Assembly (NCBI GenBank): GCA_016703945.1
Contig: JADJBC010000015.1
Span: 1 to 17,985 of the forward strand
Origin: Candidatus Aalborgicola danicus
GTDB taxonomy: Bacteria; Pseudomonadota; Gammaproteobacteria; Burkholderiales; Burkholderiaceae_C
Direction of reading: 5' to 3'
Length of the DNA stretch: 17,985 nt
Shown here: positions 9,006 through 16,295 of the stretch, one piece after another
How positions within the stretch are numbered: position 1 is the first letter of the stretch
Layout: every line of letters begins with the position of its first letter
The notes under the pieces: generated by a model
Seen by the model: the letters and a program-made list of their open reading frames with translations, nothing else
What the model was told of the DNA's origin: nothing
Databases searched by the model: none
Program-made: the position numbers and the translations under genes

Positions 9006-9517
9006 GTTATGGCGCGTTCGACCACACAGTCAGCAATGGCCCGTATGTCGGCCAGGTCAAATACCAGGAGTTGGTTTGCGTCCGGCAACCCCTGACCGGG
9101 ACCGGGCGGGCCATCACCCGCAATACCCACAATGCCCGGCCAGTTGGGCCACAGGGCGTCGCGCCCCAGCTCGGCGCGCCAGACTTCGATTTTCGGAAAG
9201 TGGCCATCCTTGAAGCCTTCAATCAGCACCAGGTCACAGTCTTGCAGTCGGCCGATCAAATATTCAAGCGACGGCTCTGGCGCGCCCCGCAACTCATGCA
9301 TCAGAGCCCAGCGCTCGTTGCCCAGCAACACCACCTCGCTGCAGCCGGCTTCCCGCAGCCGGTACGAGTCCTTGCCGGGGCGGTCAATGTCAATGGCCTT
9401 GTGGCTGTGTTTGATAAGGGATACGCGCAGGCCCCGTGCGGTCAGCTCGGGCACCAAACGTTCCAGCAGTGTGGTCTTGCCCATGCCGGAGTGCCCGGCG
9501 ATTCCAAAAACTCTCAT
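8999..9517 (-). CDS. mobB: Molybdopterin-guanine dinucleotide biosynthesis adaptor MobB
   Basis: This small P-loop GTPase (172 residues) assists MobA in the guanylylation of molybdopterin for the Mo-bisMGD cofactor. ATG at 9515-9517 gives MRVFGIAGHSGMGKTT with a clear Walker A at residues 8-16. SLIKHSHKAIDIDRPGKDSYR follows, the typical MobB histidine/aspartate region, then VVLLGNERWALMHEL and CDLVLIEGFKDGHFPKIEVWR, a family hallmark. Upstream in-frame codons add only low-quality sequence overlapping the divergent promoter, so I keep 9517. The stop overlaps the start of the FAD oxidoreductase gene. No mobA or moe gene is in the window. It diverges from the DsbA-like gene with 81 bp between. 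Confidence 0.93.
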   Translation of the reverse strand: MRVFGIAGHSGMGKTTLLERLVPELTARGLRVSLIKHSHKAIDIDRPGKDSYRLREAGCSEVVLLGNERWALMHELRGAPEPSLEYLIGRLQDCDLVLIEGFKDGHFPKIEVWRAELGRDALWPNWPGIVGIAGDGPPGPGQGLPDANQLLVFDLADIRAIADCVVERAITC

Positions 9518-9598
9518 GGTGGTGGATGGTGTGTTGTCGATACCGGTTGATTGTGCAATGCCATACTGGATCCCCAATATTCCTGCAAAATTTGACTC

Positions 9599-10246
9599 AT
9601 GCAAAAAAAGACACTCGCACTGACCACCCTGGCTCTTCTGGCGGTGATTGCCATTGGCGCCTGGTGGTACGCCTCCAACCAAAATCCGAGTGGACAAGCA
9701 ACGGTTGCCGTGGACCGCTCTGCGCTGATTCGCCCGCATTCTCCAAGCTTGGGCAAGGCCGACGCGCCGGTCGTCATCGTTGAGTTTCTGGACCCGGCCT
9801 GTGAAACCTGCCGCACCTTTTACCCCATGGTCAAACAACTGATGGCACAACATCCTGACCGCATTCGGCTGGTGATACGGTATGCGCCGTTTCACAAGGG
9901 TTCGGACAAGGTCGTCGCCGTATTGGAAGCGGCCAGACGGCAAGGAAAGTTCTGGCCGTCACTTGAGGCCCTGCTGGCAAGCCAACAAGACTGGGCGTCG
10001 AACCACACCGCCAAAGTGGATTTGGCCTGGAAATACCTCGAACCCGTCGGTCTCAATATGGAGCAGCTGGCGATTGACTTGACGGCACCCGAAGTCAAGC
10101 AGGCCGTCGCGCAGGACTTGGCCGACGCCAACACACTGGGCGTCTCCCAGACACCGGAATATTTCGTCAACGGACGGCCGCTGCCTTCGTTTGGCTTCGA
10201 ACAGTTGCGCCAGCTGGTGGGAGAAGAACTCGCCAAAGGGCGTTGA
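9599..10246 (+). CDS. Membrane-anchored DsbA-family thiol:disulfide oxidoreductase
   Basis: The product has 215 residues with one N-terminal helix (residues 5-22, TLALTTLALLAVIAIGAW) after MQKK, acting as a signal anchor for a periplasmic thioredoxin-fold domain. The redox motif C68-E-T-C71 sits after VVIVEFLDPA, and the cis-proline loop is SQTPEYFVNG (Pro186). This layout fits the DsbA/BdbD-like group with a helical insert. It would form or exchange disulfides in exported proteins, possibly including the adjacent predicted exported oxidoreductase (inference). No DsbB/BdbC partner is encoded nearby. The start at ATG 9599 has no strong ribosome-binding site. An alternative role is a reductase/isomerase, since the CETC dipeptide is not the classical CPHC. 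Confidence 0.88.
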   Translation: MQKKTLALTTLALLAVIAIGAWWYASNQNPSGQATVAVDRSALIRPHSPSLGKADAPVVIVEFLDPACETCRTFYPMVKQLMAQHPDRIRLVIRYAPFHKGSDKVVAVLEAARRQGKFWPSLEALLASQQDWASNHTAKVDLAWKYLEPVGLNMEQLAIDLTAPEVKQAVAQDLADANTLGVSQTPEYFVNGRPLPSFGFEQLRQLVGEELAKGR

Positions 10247-10412
10247 GGGACGTTGCGGATGACTTGAACAGCGCTCGTGTGGGCTGACCCAGGATTCGAC
10301 TTGCGGCGAGAATCGTGCGGGTTTGCGCAAGGCTGATGACTGATCGAAGGTGTCATACTGGCTTTAACGCGCCTCCGTTACCGCTACACCAAGGCCCCCC
10401 GCAACTGACCAC

Positions 10413-10652
10413 ATGACACAGAAACCCTCAGTTCCATTTAAGAACCCTTTGCCCGGCGTGCCACACGTCGAGTCGCCATTTTTTGATGCGCTGTTTGCGG
10501 ATGCAGACGACGCCATCCGCACAATTGCCAAGCAATTGCACTCTCAAGGGTACGCGGTTATAGATTTTCCCGAGGCGGACATTGCAGACATAGCCGACGC
10601 GATTAAAGCAAATCTCACGCCCCACTTTCCGCTGGATGCGTTGGCCTTCTGA
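10413..10652 (+). pseudogene. N-terminal stub of a phytanoyl-CoA dioxygenase-like (PhyH) protein
   Basis: The 79-residue frame reads FKNPLPGVPHVESPFFDALF, then IAKQLHSQGYAVIDFPEADIADIADAIKANLTPHF. I recognise this as the opening of an Fe(II)/2-oxoglutarate-dependent PhyH-like family of roughly 300 residues found near polysaccharide and methyltransferase genes. The similarity stops near 10640 and a TGA follows at 10650-10652. None of the catalytic HxD..H motifs is present, so the stub should be inactive. After the break, an unrelated reading begins in the opposite direction (MAATKTVEVEIDQFL, from 10736 leftward), so the truncation looks like a rearrangement joint. Family assignment is from memory and moderately sure. 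Confidence 0.55.
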
Positions 10653-10951
10653 AGCGGTCAATCGCGGGAGATACAACTTTAGTTCGTGTGATAGGAACTG
10701 GTCGATCTCGACCTCGACGGTCTTGGTCGCCGCCATGGCGGAGTCAGTTTAGCAAAATGGCAGCAAATCCAGCCTAGATTGCTCAGCCCCCGGTTTGTTC
10801 CACTCCCTATCAGATTCCACTTAAAACCGAATCCATCGCTGCGATGATCTCGTAAGACAGGTCCTTAGCTGAGCTAATTTTTTTTCCAAGCCTCTTCACT
10901 CAGAACAGATGCAGCGAACGACTGGCACCTGCGGCAGTGTTTTAGCCGTGG
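10653..10951. other. AT-richer gene-poor stretch between the PhyH stub and the methyltransferase gene
   Basis: No intact gene is supported. The - strand has a short coding-like start (MAATKTVEVEIDQFLSHELK, leftward from 10736) that runs into the PhyH stub. It also has a 29-codon frame (10810-10899, GTG start, containing LSYEIIAAMDSVLSGI) with no ribosome-binding site. An eight-T run lies at 10878-10885. Base composition is lower in GC than the flanks, which fits inserted or rearranged DNA. Confidence 0.4.
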
Positions 10952-12358
10952 TCACGACGCATCGATAAACTCGGCGTCCGGTGAAATCCATAGCGGCCCG
11001 AAAACCGATTCACAGCCCACACTGCAATGCACAGCGATGGCAGTCGGCAGTTGCTCGACTCCGATGTCTGCTGGCCGCTCTACTTCGAGCAGGTAGCCAA
11101 AATAGGGGTGCGGCAACTGCAGATGGTGCTGCACATCCACCCGCGGCACGCGTTCGTGTGAGATGACCTTGGCCTCTTGCCCGCCCAGGGTGACGAAGAA
11201 GTTGGTGGGTGCAACGCTGCTGTGGTGCACCGCCCAGCCCCATACGTGAAGGCGACCTCTGGTGCAGCGCACCCGGTCTACGTGGCCATGGATTCCAGTG
11301 AACGGCAGTGCGGGCAGCGGTGAGGCTGGCTCGTTGGCGTGCCCTTGCTTCAGAAGGCTTACTTCATATGCGTTGGCCCAGCCCATGGCGTCGTGCAACG
11401 GCGGAACGCCTTTGCCCTGCGGTGGGTCCCAATGCAATGCCACGACCATATACCCGCCAGCCGAAAGTTGCTCGCGCACAGCTTCATGCACCGCTTGCGG
11501 GAGGTACCCATCGAGCGCAAAATCCAGTCCGTTGGCCTGGGTAAGCCAGACTTGCACCAAGTCATCAAGCAGGGTGGCTTCGATCACCTTCGCCAGGGTT
11601 CGGTCCAGTGCATCCGCGTAAAAATGCGACGCCACCACTGCCTGCAAGGCGGGGCTTCCACAGGCCTCTCCCGACGCAATGCGGCACAGGCAGTAGTCGT
11701 TTTCGACCACCCGTATGCCCGCGGGAATAAAAACTTTGCGACACAACGACGACTTGCCATAGCCCGGCGGCTGCGCCAGCAGGTAGGCCACTGGCCTGCG
11801 CCGGCACACATGAATCACACGGCGTGGAATAGGGTCCCCGCGCTGGTTCACGCTGGGGCCAATGTCTTTCCACTCATAGGGGCTCAGTATCTCCATGAGC
11901 GTGGGCCAGGTGGGGAACCATCTGCTGTCTATGCCGCGTTCAACTTCGCACCATTCGTTGGTTTCGCCAGGCGCAATGCCCAGCTCCAGTACCAGCACAC
12001 CGTTGTCTGACAATGCGCCGACCAGGCGCGACAGGAGTGCCGCCTGGTCTTCTGCGTAGTGCAGCGCAGAGGCCAGGAGGACTACGTCAAACGGGGCGTC
12101 GGGCAAGTTGTCCCACGACTGGCATTCAAAGCTGGCCTGTGTAAACCTACGCCGCGCCCGTTCAATGAAGAGCTCTGATGCGTCCAGCCCCACCACCTTG
12201 CTGGCACCGGCAAAGAGGGCAAAGCCGCAAAAATAGCCTTCGTTGCAACCGACATCAAGAAAACTGCGCCCAGCCAGAGGTGGCAAGCGAAGGGCTTTGA
12301 GTTTTTCCAGCGAAACGGAGTCGCCAGCGGCATCAGGGAAGCTCTGGTATTGCGGCAT
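10952..12358 (-). CDS. Three-domain protein: SAM methyltransferase, P-loop kinase-like domain, GWA beta-sandwich
   Basis: The 468-residue product has a class I SAM methyltransferase at about 1-185: motif I FLDVGCNEGYF (33-43), the acidic end of strand 2 VVGLDASE (55-62), then DVVLLASALHY (91-101). A P-loop domain follows at about 188-345, with Walker A AQPPGYGKSS (195-204) and ENDYCL (219-224); it looks like a small-molecule or nucleotide-kinase fold. The last part, 355-460, has GHVDRVRC..GRLHVWGWAVHH..RVDVQHHL..YFGYLLEV. This matches a G-x-[LV]-D..GWA..R-x-D-[LV]..FG beta-sandwich that I know from glycosyltransferase and polysaccharide-locus proteins. Substrate unknown; a role in modifying a surface sugar is inference. 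ATG 12358 begins MPQYQSFPD. It stands alone, leftward, next to a PhyH stub and an IS remnant, as expected of a horizontally acquired locus. Confidence 0.75.
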   Translation of the reverse strand: MPQYQSFPDAAGDSVSLEKLKALRLPPLAGRSFLDVGCNEGYFCGFALFAGASKVVGLDASELFIERARRRFTQASFECQSWDNLPDAPFDVVLLASALHYAEDQAALLSRLVGALSDNGVLVLELGIAPGETNEWCEVERGIDSRWFPTWPTLMEILSPYEWKDIGPSVNQRGDPIPRRVIHVCRRRPVAYLLAQPPGYGKSSLCRKVFIPAGIRVVENDYCLCRIASGEACGSPALQAVVASHFYADALDRTLAKVIEATLLDDLVQVWLTQANGLDFALDGYLPQAVHEAVREQLSAGGYMVVALHWDPPQGKGVPPLHDAMGWANAYEVSLLKQGHANEPASPLPALPFTGIHGHVDRVRCTRGRLHVWGWAVHHSSVAPTNFFVTLGGQEAKVISHERVPRVDVQHHLQLPHPYFGYLLEVERPADIGVEQLPTAIAVHCSVGCESVFGPLWISPDAEFIDAS

Positions 12359-12595
12359 GGGTGGGTTAATGTAAAACGAACTAATGTCTTGACTGTCGTG
12401 GAGTTTTCAAAAAAGGAAGCGGTTGCACTGCAACTGGTGGGCACACGAAAATACCACGTGCGAGTGAAAGACGGGCGAATGTCCTCGGATACTGATTTTT
12501 GGCATCTCTCGAAACAGACGTAATCGTTTCGAGAAGGGCCAAATAAGCTCAACAAAATCAACTGCCATGACGCCAGTCGCACTGCAGTCAAGAGA
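12359..12595. other. Gene-free upstream region of the methyltransferase-fusion gene
   Basis: No credible gene is seen on either strand. The region is AT-richer than its surroundings and contains the 9-bp hairpin at 12507-12534. It probably carries the promoter of the leftward methyltransferase gene, but no convincing -35/-10 pair can be pointed to. Confidence 0.4.
12507..12534. promoter_or_regulatory. Perfect 9-bp inverted repeat upstream of the methyltransferase-fusion gene
   Basis: TCTCGAAAC (12507-12515) and GTTTCGAGA (12526-12534) pair perfectly around a 10-nt loop, AGACGTAATC. It lies about 150 nt upstream of the start at 12358. It could be an operator, a transcript hairpin or the border of a lost element. 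Neither side has a T-tract of terminator length. Confidence 0.45.
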
Positions 12596-12727
12596 TTAGT
12601 TCGATTCACACCAGCCAATCAGCGAGTTCTTGGTTGGGTAGCCCAACTGGCGAATAGTCGCTCCAAGACGCTTTTCGAGCTTGATGTAGAGCTTGACGGC
12701 TCGAATGCGATCTTCGTATGAAAACAT
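12596..12727 (-). pseudogene. IS3-family transposase N-terminal fragment
   Basis: From ATG 12727, after a GGAGGTAG ribosome-binding site, the frame reads MFSYEDRIRAVKLYIKLEKR, then LGATIRQLGYPTKNSL. This is the recognisable helix-turn-helix opening of an IS3-group transposase. After 37 residues it leaves the family and stops at 12596. The upstream part, 12728-12775, looks like the IS left-end leader (TGGTCCAAGTTATTGTCCGC on the + strand). No DDE domain or right end is visible, so only the left tip of the element remains. It marks one edge of the accessory patch at 10.3-12.8 kb. Confidence 0.7.
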
Positions 12728-12790
12728 GAACTACCTCCAAGTGGTCCAAGTTATTGTCCGCACCCCCTGTGAGCTGGATTGCCCGAATCC

Positions 12791-14383
12791 CTAAGGCCCG
12801 ACCCGACCCCACTCCTGCTCATAGGTTGTCACCAGAACCTGGTTGGACAAGCGGTTCACCTCGGCCGGAACACGTGCCATGTCTTTTGGGAAATCAAACA
12901 GCAAGGGCAGGGTTGGAGGACTTAAAAACCGCAGACCGTCCGGCAGGGATGCCGGCATATGCCAGGGTCTATGGCTAGCGATGATGTAGCCCCATTCACC
13001 AAAGCTGGGCACATTGGCGTGGTACGGGGTTGCGTGCAGGCCAACCGATTCAATCGTGTTTGCCACGGTCCAAAAACTCTGGCGCGCCACCAGCGGCGAC
13101 GTGGTCTGGATCACCGCATAACCACTGGCCGAGAGGCGCTGGGCCAGCAGCGCGTAGAAGGTGTTGGTGTAGAGCTTGCCAATGGAAAAATTGGTGGGAT
13201 CGGGGAAGTCCACAATGATGACGTCGAACATCTCGGGCTCGGGGAGTACCGCCCCCGCGCTCTCCGTGGCGGTGCCCGGTACCTCTTTGCCCTGCAGCCA
13301 CTGGAAGGCGTCCATGTTGATGGTCTTCAACTTGGGTGACGAGAGCGATCCGCCGTTAAGCTGGGCCATCGCCGGGTCTTTGGCAAACAGTCCGGTCATG
13401 TTGGGGTCGAGCTCCACCAGGGTCACACTTTCCACACTCGGGTATTTGAGGACTTCCCGTACGGCCATGCCGTCACCCCCGCCCAGCACCGCCACCCTGC
13501 GTGGCGCACCATAGGCGGACATGGCGGGGTGGACCAGTGACTCGTGGTAGCGGTATTCATCGCGTTCAGCAAACTGCAGATTGCCATTGAGGTACAACTT
13601 GTGGCCGGTCTTGCCACTGGTCACGACGATGCGCTGGTAGGGCGAGGTAGCCGCCAGCACAATGCGGTCGTGGTAGAACTTGTCTTCGGCCAGGGTGGTG
13701 ATCTGATCCGCCATCGCGAACCCCGCAGCCAGTAGCGCCACGGTTACCACGCAGGCCCAGGCATGCGCGGCAAAACGCCGCAACTCATGGCGGAACACCC
13801 ACAGCGTCCAGAACCCGACCGATGCATTGAGCAGGCCAAACAGCAAGCCGGTGCGTATCAGTCCCAACTGCGGCACCAAAATCAGCGGGAACGCCACAGA
13901 CACCGCCAACGCGCCCAGGTAGTCAAAAGTCAGCACCTGCGACACCAGGTCTTTGAGCGCCACCTCGCGCTTGAGAATACGCATGACCAGCGGAATCTCC
14001 AGCCCCACCAAAATGCCCACCAATCCCACCATGCCGTACAACAGGAAGCGGAAAGCGCCTGGTATGTAGGCGTTAGACAAAAACAGCAGACCGGGCAGCG
14101 CACCGCCTGCAAGGGCTACCAAGAGTTCAATGCGCAAGAAGTGCGCTGGCAACTGGCGTTCAAAAAACCGCGATAACCACGAGCCAATGCCCATGGCAAA
14201 CAAATAGCAACCAATGACCGTGGAGAACTGAAGAACCGAGTCACCCAACAAGTAGGAGGCCAGCGCCCCGGCGGCCAGCTCGTACACCAGCCCGCAGGCG
14301 GCCACCACAAACACGCTGGCTAACAGCGTGACTTCCAGCGGGCGGGGCGTGCGCCGCGACGGCGCGTCGGCCAAATGTTGCAC
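12791..14383 (-). CDS. Membrane-embedded spermidine/spermine synthase-like aminopropyltransferase
   Basis: The N-terminal half (about 17-225) holds seven or so hydrophobic helices, e.g. VTLLASVFVVAACGLVYELAAG and YGMVGLVGILVGLEIPLVM. The C-terminal half is a cytoplasmic spermidine-synthase fold: YHESLVHPAM (279-288), the dcAdoMet-binding LGGGDG (300-305), VELDPN (323-328), and the catalytic-loop DFPDP (392-396). It would transfer aminopropyl groups from decarboxy-AdoMet; the acceptor is unknown. I place the start at the GTG at 14381-14383, with AGGGG 5 nt upstream, giving 530 residues. An ATG at 14452 in frame only adds 23 residues translated from repeat copy B and should be ignored. It is the last gene of the leftward SPFH/DUF4178/DUF350 set; speD at 5.3 kb can supply the donor. 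Confidence 0.9.
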   Translation of the reverse strand: MQHLADAPSRRTPRPLEVTLLASVFVVAACGLVYELAAGALASYLLGDSVLQFSTVIGCYLFAMGIGSWLSRFFERQLPAHFLRIELLVALAGGALPGLLFLSNAYIPGAFRFLLYGMVGLVGILVGLEIPLVMRILKREVALKDLVSQVLTFDYLGALAVSVAFPLILVPQLGLIRTGLLFGLLNASVGFWTLWVFRHELRRFAAHAWACVVTVALLAAGFAMADQITTLAEDKFYHDRIVLAATSPYQRIVVTSGKTGHKLYLNGNLQFAERDEYRYHESLVHPAMSAYGAPRRVAVLGGGDGMAVREVLKYPSVESVTLVELDPNMTGLFAKDPAMAQLNGGSLSSPKLKTINMDAFQWLQGKEVPGTATESAGAVLPEPEMFDVIIVDFPDPTNFSIGKLYTNTFYALLAQRLSASGYAVIQTTSPLVARQSFWTVANTIESVGLHATPYHANVPSFGEWGYIIASHRPWHMPASLPDGLRFLSPPTLPLLFDFPKDMARVPAEVNRLSNQVLVTTYEQEWGRVGP

Positions 14384-14401
14384 ACTCACCCCTGCAACGA
14401 A

Positions 14402-14504
14402 ACCGAATTCGCCGCCGGGCCGCCCCAAGGCGTGGACTTGGGGTTTTGCCAATTGCGCCCCACTGGGGGGCAGCGTAGTACGCGAAGCGACAAGCGTGGG
14501 GGCC
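14402..14504 (-). repeat. 3'-end repeat element, copy B (between DUF350 and the synthase gene)
   Basis: Positions 14408-14450 match copy A at 1846-1889 with one C missing. The CCCCAAG/CTTGGGG stem is conserved, followed by a GCCCC..GGGGC stem and the GCGTGGGGGCC end. On the - strand it starts directly after the TAA of the DUF350 gene and ends about 20 nt before the GTG start of the synthase gene. It therefore sits inside an apparent transcription unit and could end or attenuate most transcripts there. Confidence 0.8.
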
Positions 14505-14723
14505 TTAATGAATGGCCGCAGCGATGATGACGCAAATGCCCAGGCTCATGGCCGCCACCACCAGCGCGAGGGCCACGTTTTGCTTCTCGACGATCTCGCC
14601 CCACAAATCGTAGGGGGTGATCTTGTCGATGATCAGAAAGCACAACCAGAATATCGCGACACCCATCAGTGCGAACACCAACGAGGCGAGGATTGCGCCG
14701 GGTTTCAACATTTCAAAGCCCAT
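14505..14723 (-). CDS. DUF350 two-helix membrane protein
   Basis: The 72-residue product has two hydrophobic helices, about 11-31 (ILASLVFALMGVAIFWLCFLI) and 50-71 (VALALVVAAMSLGICVIIAAAI). Between them is the loop DKITPYDLWGEIVEKQN. The D-x-[IL]-TP..E-[IL]-xxxxN pattern is typical of a DUF350 (YjfL-like) unit. AGGAG sits 6 nt upstream of the ATG. It lies 24 nt after the DUF4178 gene and is surely cotranscribed with it. The family function is unknown, but members recur beside DUF4178, AdoMet decarboxylase and spermine-synthase-like genes. A role in a membrane complex with these proteins is inference. Confidence 0.88.
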   Translation of the reverse strand: MGFEMLKPGAILASLVFALMGVAIFWLCFLIIDKITPYDLWGEIVEKQNVALALVVAAMSLGICVIIAAAIH

Positions 14724-14747
14724 GGGACTCTCCTAATAAAACTTGCA

Positions 14748-16247
14748 TTACTTGTGACCTCCGCCGCCCGAAAAACCACCAAACGAGCCACCCGAACTGC
14801 GCGAACTGGACGACGAAGAACAGTTCTCCACCTTAGGGTCGCAACTGGAGCAGCGGCTCAGCAGTGACAGCAAAATCAGAATGACAACCAGCACCACAAT
14901 GATGGTGCCAATGCCAACACTTTTTGCGGCACTGAAAGGCGCAACGTCGCGTTTGAGCAGGTCTTGCTTGCCTTCAAGCTTGAAGGCCTTGGCGACGACC
15001 TCACTGGCGATCTGGTCCCCGCTGGACCACACCACCTCGCTGGCGCTCTGCTCCAGCGACAACATGCGTTTGCCATTGGCAAAGTCTTTGTTCTGCGTTT
15101 TCTGGCCACGCTGCACCAGCCAGTAAAACTCGCCACAGACGTAGTTGGTTTCGGCGGTGTAGCTGTACTTCAGGGAATACGTGGTGCCCTGGTAAGTGGC
15201 GCTGTTGGCGTTTGAGCTGGCCATGCTGGGTGCGCCGGTGGTGGGGCGAACCAGGCTCCAGCCTTCCTCGGAATCCACCAGGAAACAAAATCCCCGCTTC
15301 TGGTTGTAGAGCAGGTATTCGCTCCAGCCAAAGTGCTCGTCGTCCCCCGGCGCTACCCCCATGCGGTGCTGAAAACCCACCACTTGCCACTGCGTGCCCT
15401 GCAGTTGGCCCAGGGTGCCCAGCGGAATCAACGGTTGAATCGGCTCATCCTGAATCGCGGATTTGAGTTCGCCACCAATGCCCTGGCTCAGGTCGATGAC
15501 ACTGTTGCAACTGCCACAGCTGATACTTTTGCTGGTGGCCAATGCCACGGTCACCGGCGCGCCGCAATGCGGGCAATTGAACTGGCGGCCTTTTTCCTCC
15601 TTCGCAGATTCGTCCTTCAGGCCCTTGAGCGCCAAATCGTCCAGCAGCACAGCGGTGCCCTGCGAGACGGCAGGCGGCGTGCCGGTGTAGTCAATGCTGA
15701 TGACCTCGCCACTGGCGCTGCGCAGCTCCACCACGTCAAACGGGTGGCCCAGCGGTGGCAGCTTGGGCAGCTCGCCCTGGGCACTGATGAGAACGGCCGA
15801 GACATTGCTGGCCACGCTGAACGGCTTGCCATTGACCCCCACCTGTTTGCCCACCACATAACGGTCCGCCGGCGGCATGTTTTGCTGCTGGTTACTGGGC
15901 TGGGTAAAGACGTAGGCGCCGTTGTCTTCGGCCAGCCAGCCGGTCTGGCCATCGTCGAACATCGCGTTCCACTCGGCCCAGGTGCCCTCTGCCGTCTTGT
16001 ACTGCAGACGACCAATCAGCGTGAAATTGCGTTTTTGGTACTGACCTGTGGCAAAGAGTTGCAACGGGCTATGGTCGTCAAACAGCTCGCCCATCTTGCC
16101 GATGCGCGACAGCACATCGCCCTGGCGCACCACCGTGCTCTGGCAAAAGCCGCAGACCGCGTGGGTGGACTGCGCCGAGCGGAACTCCACCGGCGCGCCG
16201 CACCCCGGGCACGGCGCGGTGTAGGAACGTTGGTTAGCGGTGGCCAC
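14748..16247 (-). CDS. DUF4178 protein with two zinc ribbons and a C-terminal membrane anchor
   Basis: The protein has 499 residues. The N-terminal ribbon CPGC..CGFC has cysteines at 13, 16, 32 and 35; the second ribbon CPHC..CGSC has them at 225, 228, 244 and 247. Each ribbon precedes a beta-rich DUF4178-type domain (about 60-205 and 275-410) with the pattern GxxQYK..W.EW.., seen as RLQYKTAEGTWAEW and GFQHRM..FGWSEYLLYN. One transmembrane helix (about 444-464) is followed by CSSCDPKVENC and a Ser/Gly-rich tail ending GGGGHK. The bulk should face the cytoplasm. Function is unknown. The family is linked with polyamine-synthesis and membrane-stress gene sets. It lies between the SPFH gene (149 nt upstream, across a long hairpin) and DUF350 (24 nt downstream). 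Confidence 0.9.
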   Translation of the reverse strand: MATANQRSYTAPCPGCGAPVEFRSAQSTHAVCGFCQSTVVRQGDVLSRIGKMGELFDDHSPLQLFATGQYQKRNFTLIGRLQYKTAEGTWAEWNAMFDDGQTGWLAEDNGAYVFTQPSNQQQNMPPADRYVVGKQVGVNGKPFSVASNVSAVLISAQGELPKLPPLGHPFDVVELRSASGEVISIDYTGTPPAVSQGTAVLLDDLALKGLKDESAKEEKGRQFNCPHCGAPVTVALATSKSISCGSCNSVIDLSQGIGGELKSAIQDEPIQPLIPLGTLGQLQGTQWQVVGFQHRMGVAPGDDEHFGWSEYLLYNQKRGFCFLVDSEEGWSLVRPTTGAPSMASSNANSATYQGTTYSLKYSYTAETNYVCGEFYWLVQRGQKTQNKDFANGKRMLSLEQSASEVVWSSGDQIASEVVAKAFKLEGKQDLLKRDVAPFSAAKSVGIGTIIVVLVVILILLSLLSRCSSCDPKVENCSSSSSSRSSGGSFGGFSGGGGHK

Positions 16248-16295
16248 GGAGGAAGGGGCGGTAGAGGGTTGTGCGCAGGTAAAACCGTGACGAGA

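Noticed and set aside
10247..10412. tRNA-like fragments on the - strand (GCCTTGGTGTAGCGGTAACGG and TCGAATC/TTCGATC pieces)
   Set aside because: No set of acceptor, anticodon and T stems pairs properly, and the spacing exceeds that of a tRNA; probably chance similarity.
10810..10899. 29-codon - strand frame containing LSYEIIAAMDSVLSGI
   Set aside because: GTG start without a ribosome-binding site, an eight-A run inside, and no recognised family; at most a tail of a lost gene.
12840..14380. Plain MFS transporter call for the synthase gene
   Set aside because: The multi-helix half is followed by a full spermidine-synthase domain with GGGDG and DFPDP, so the fusion family fits better.
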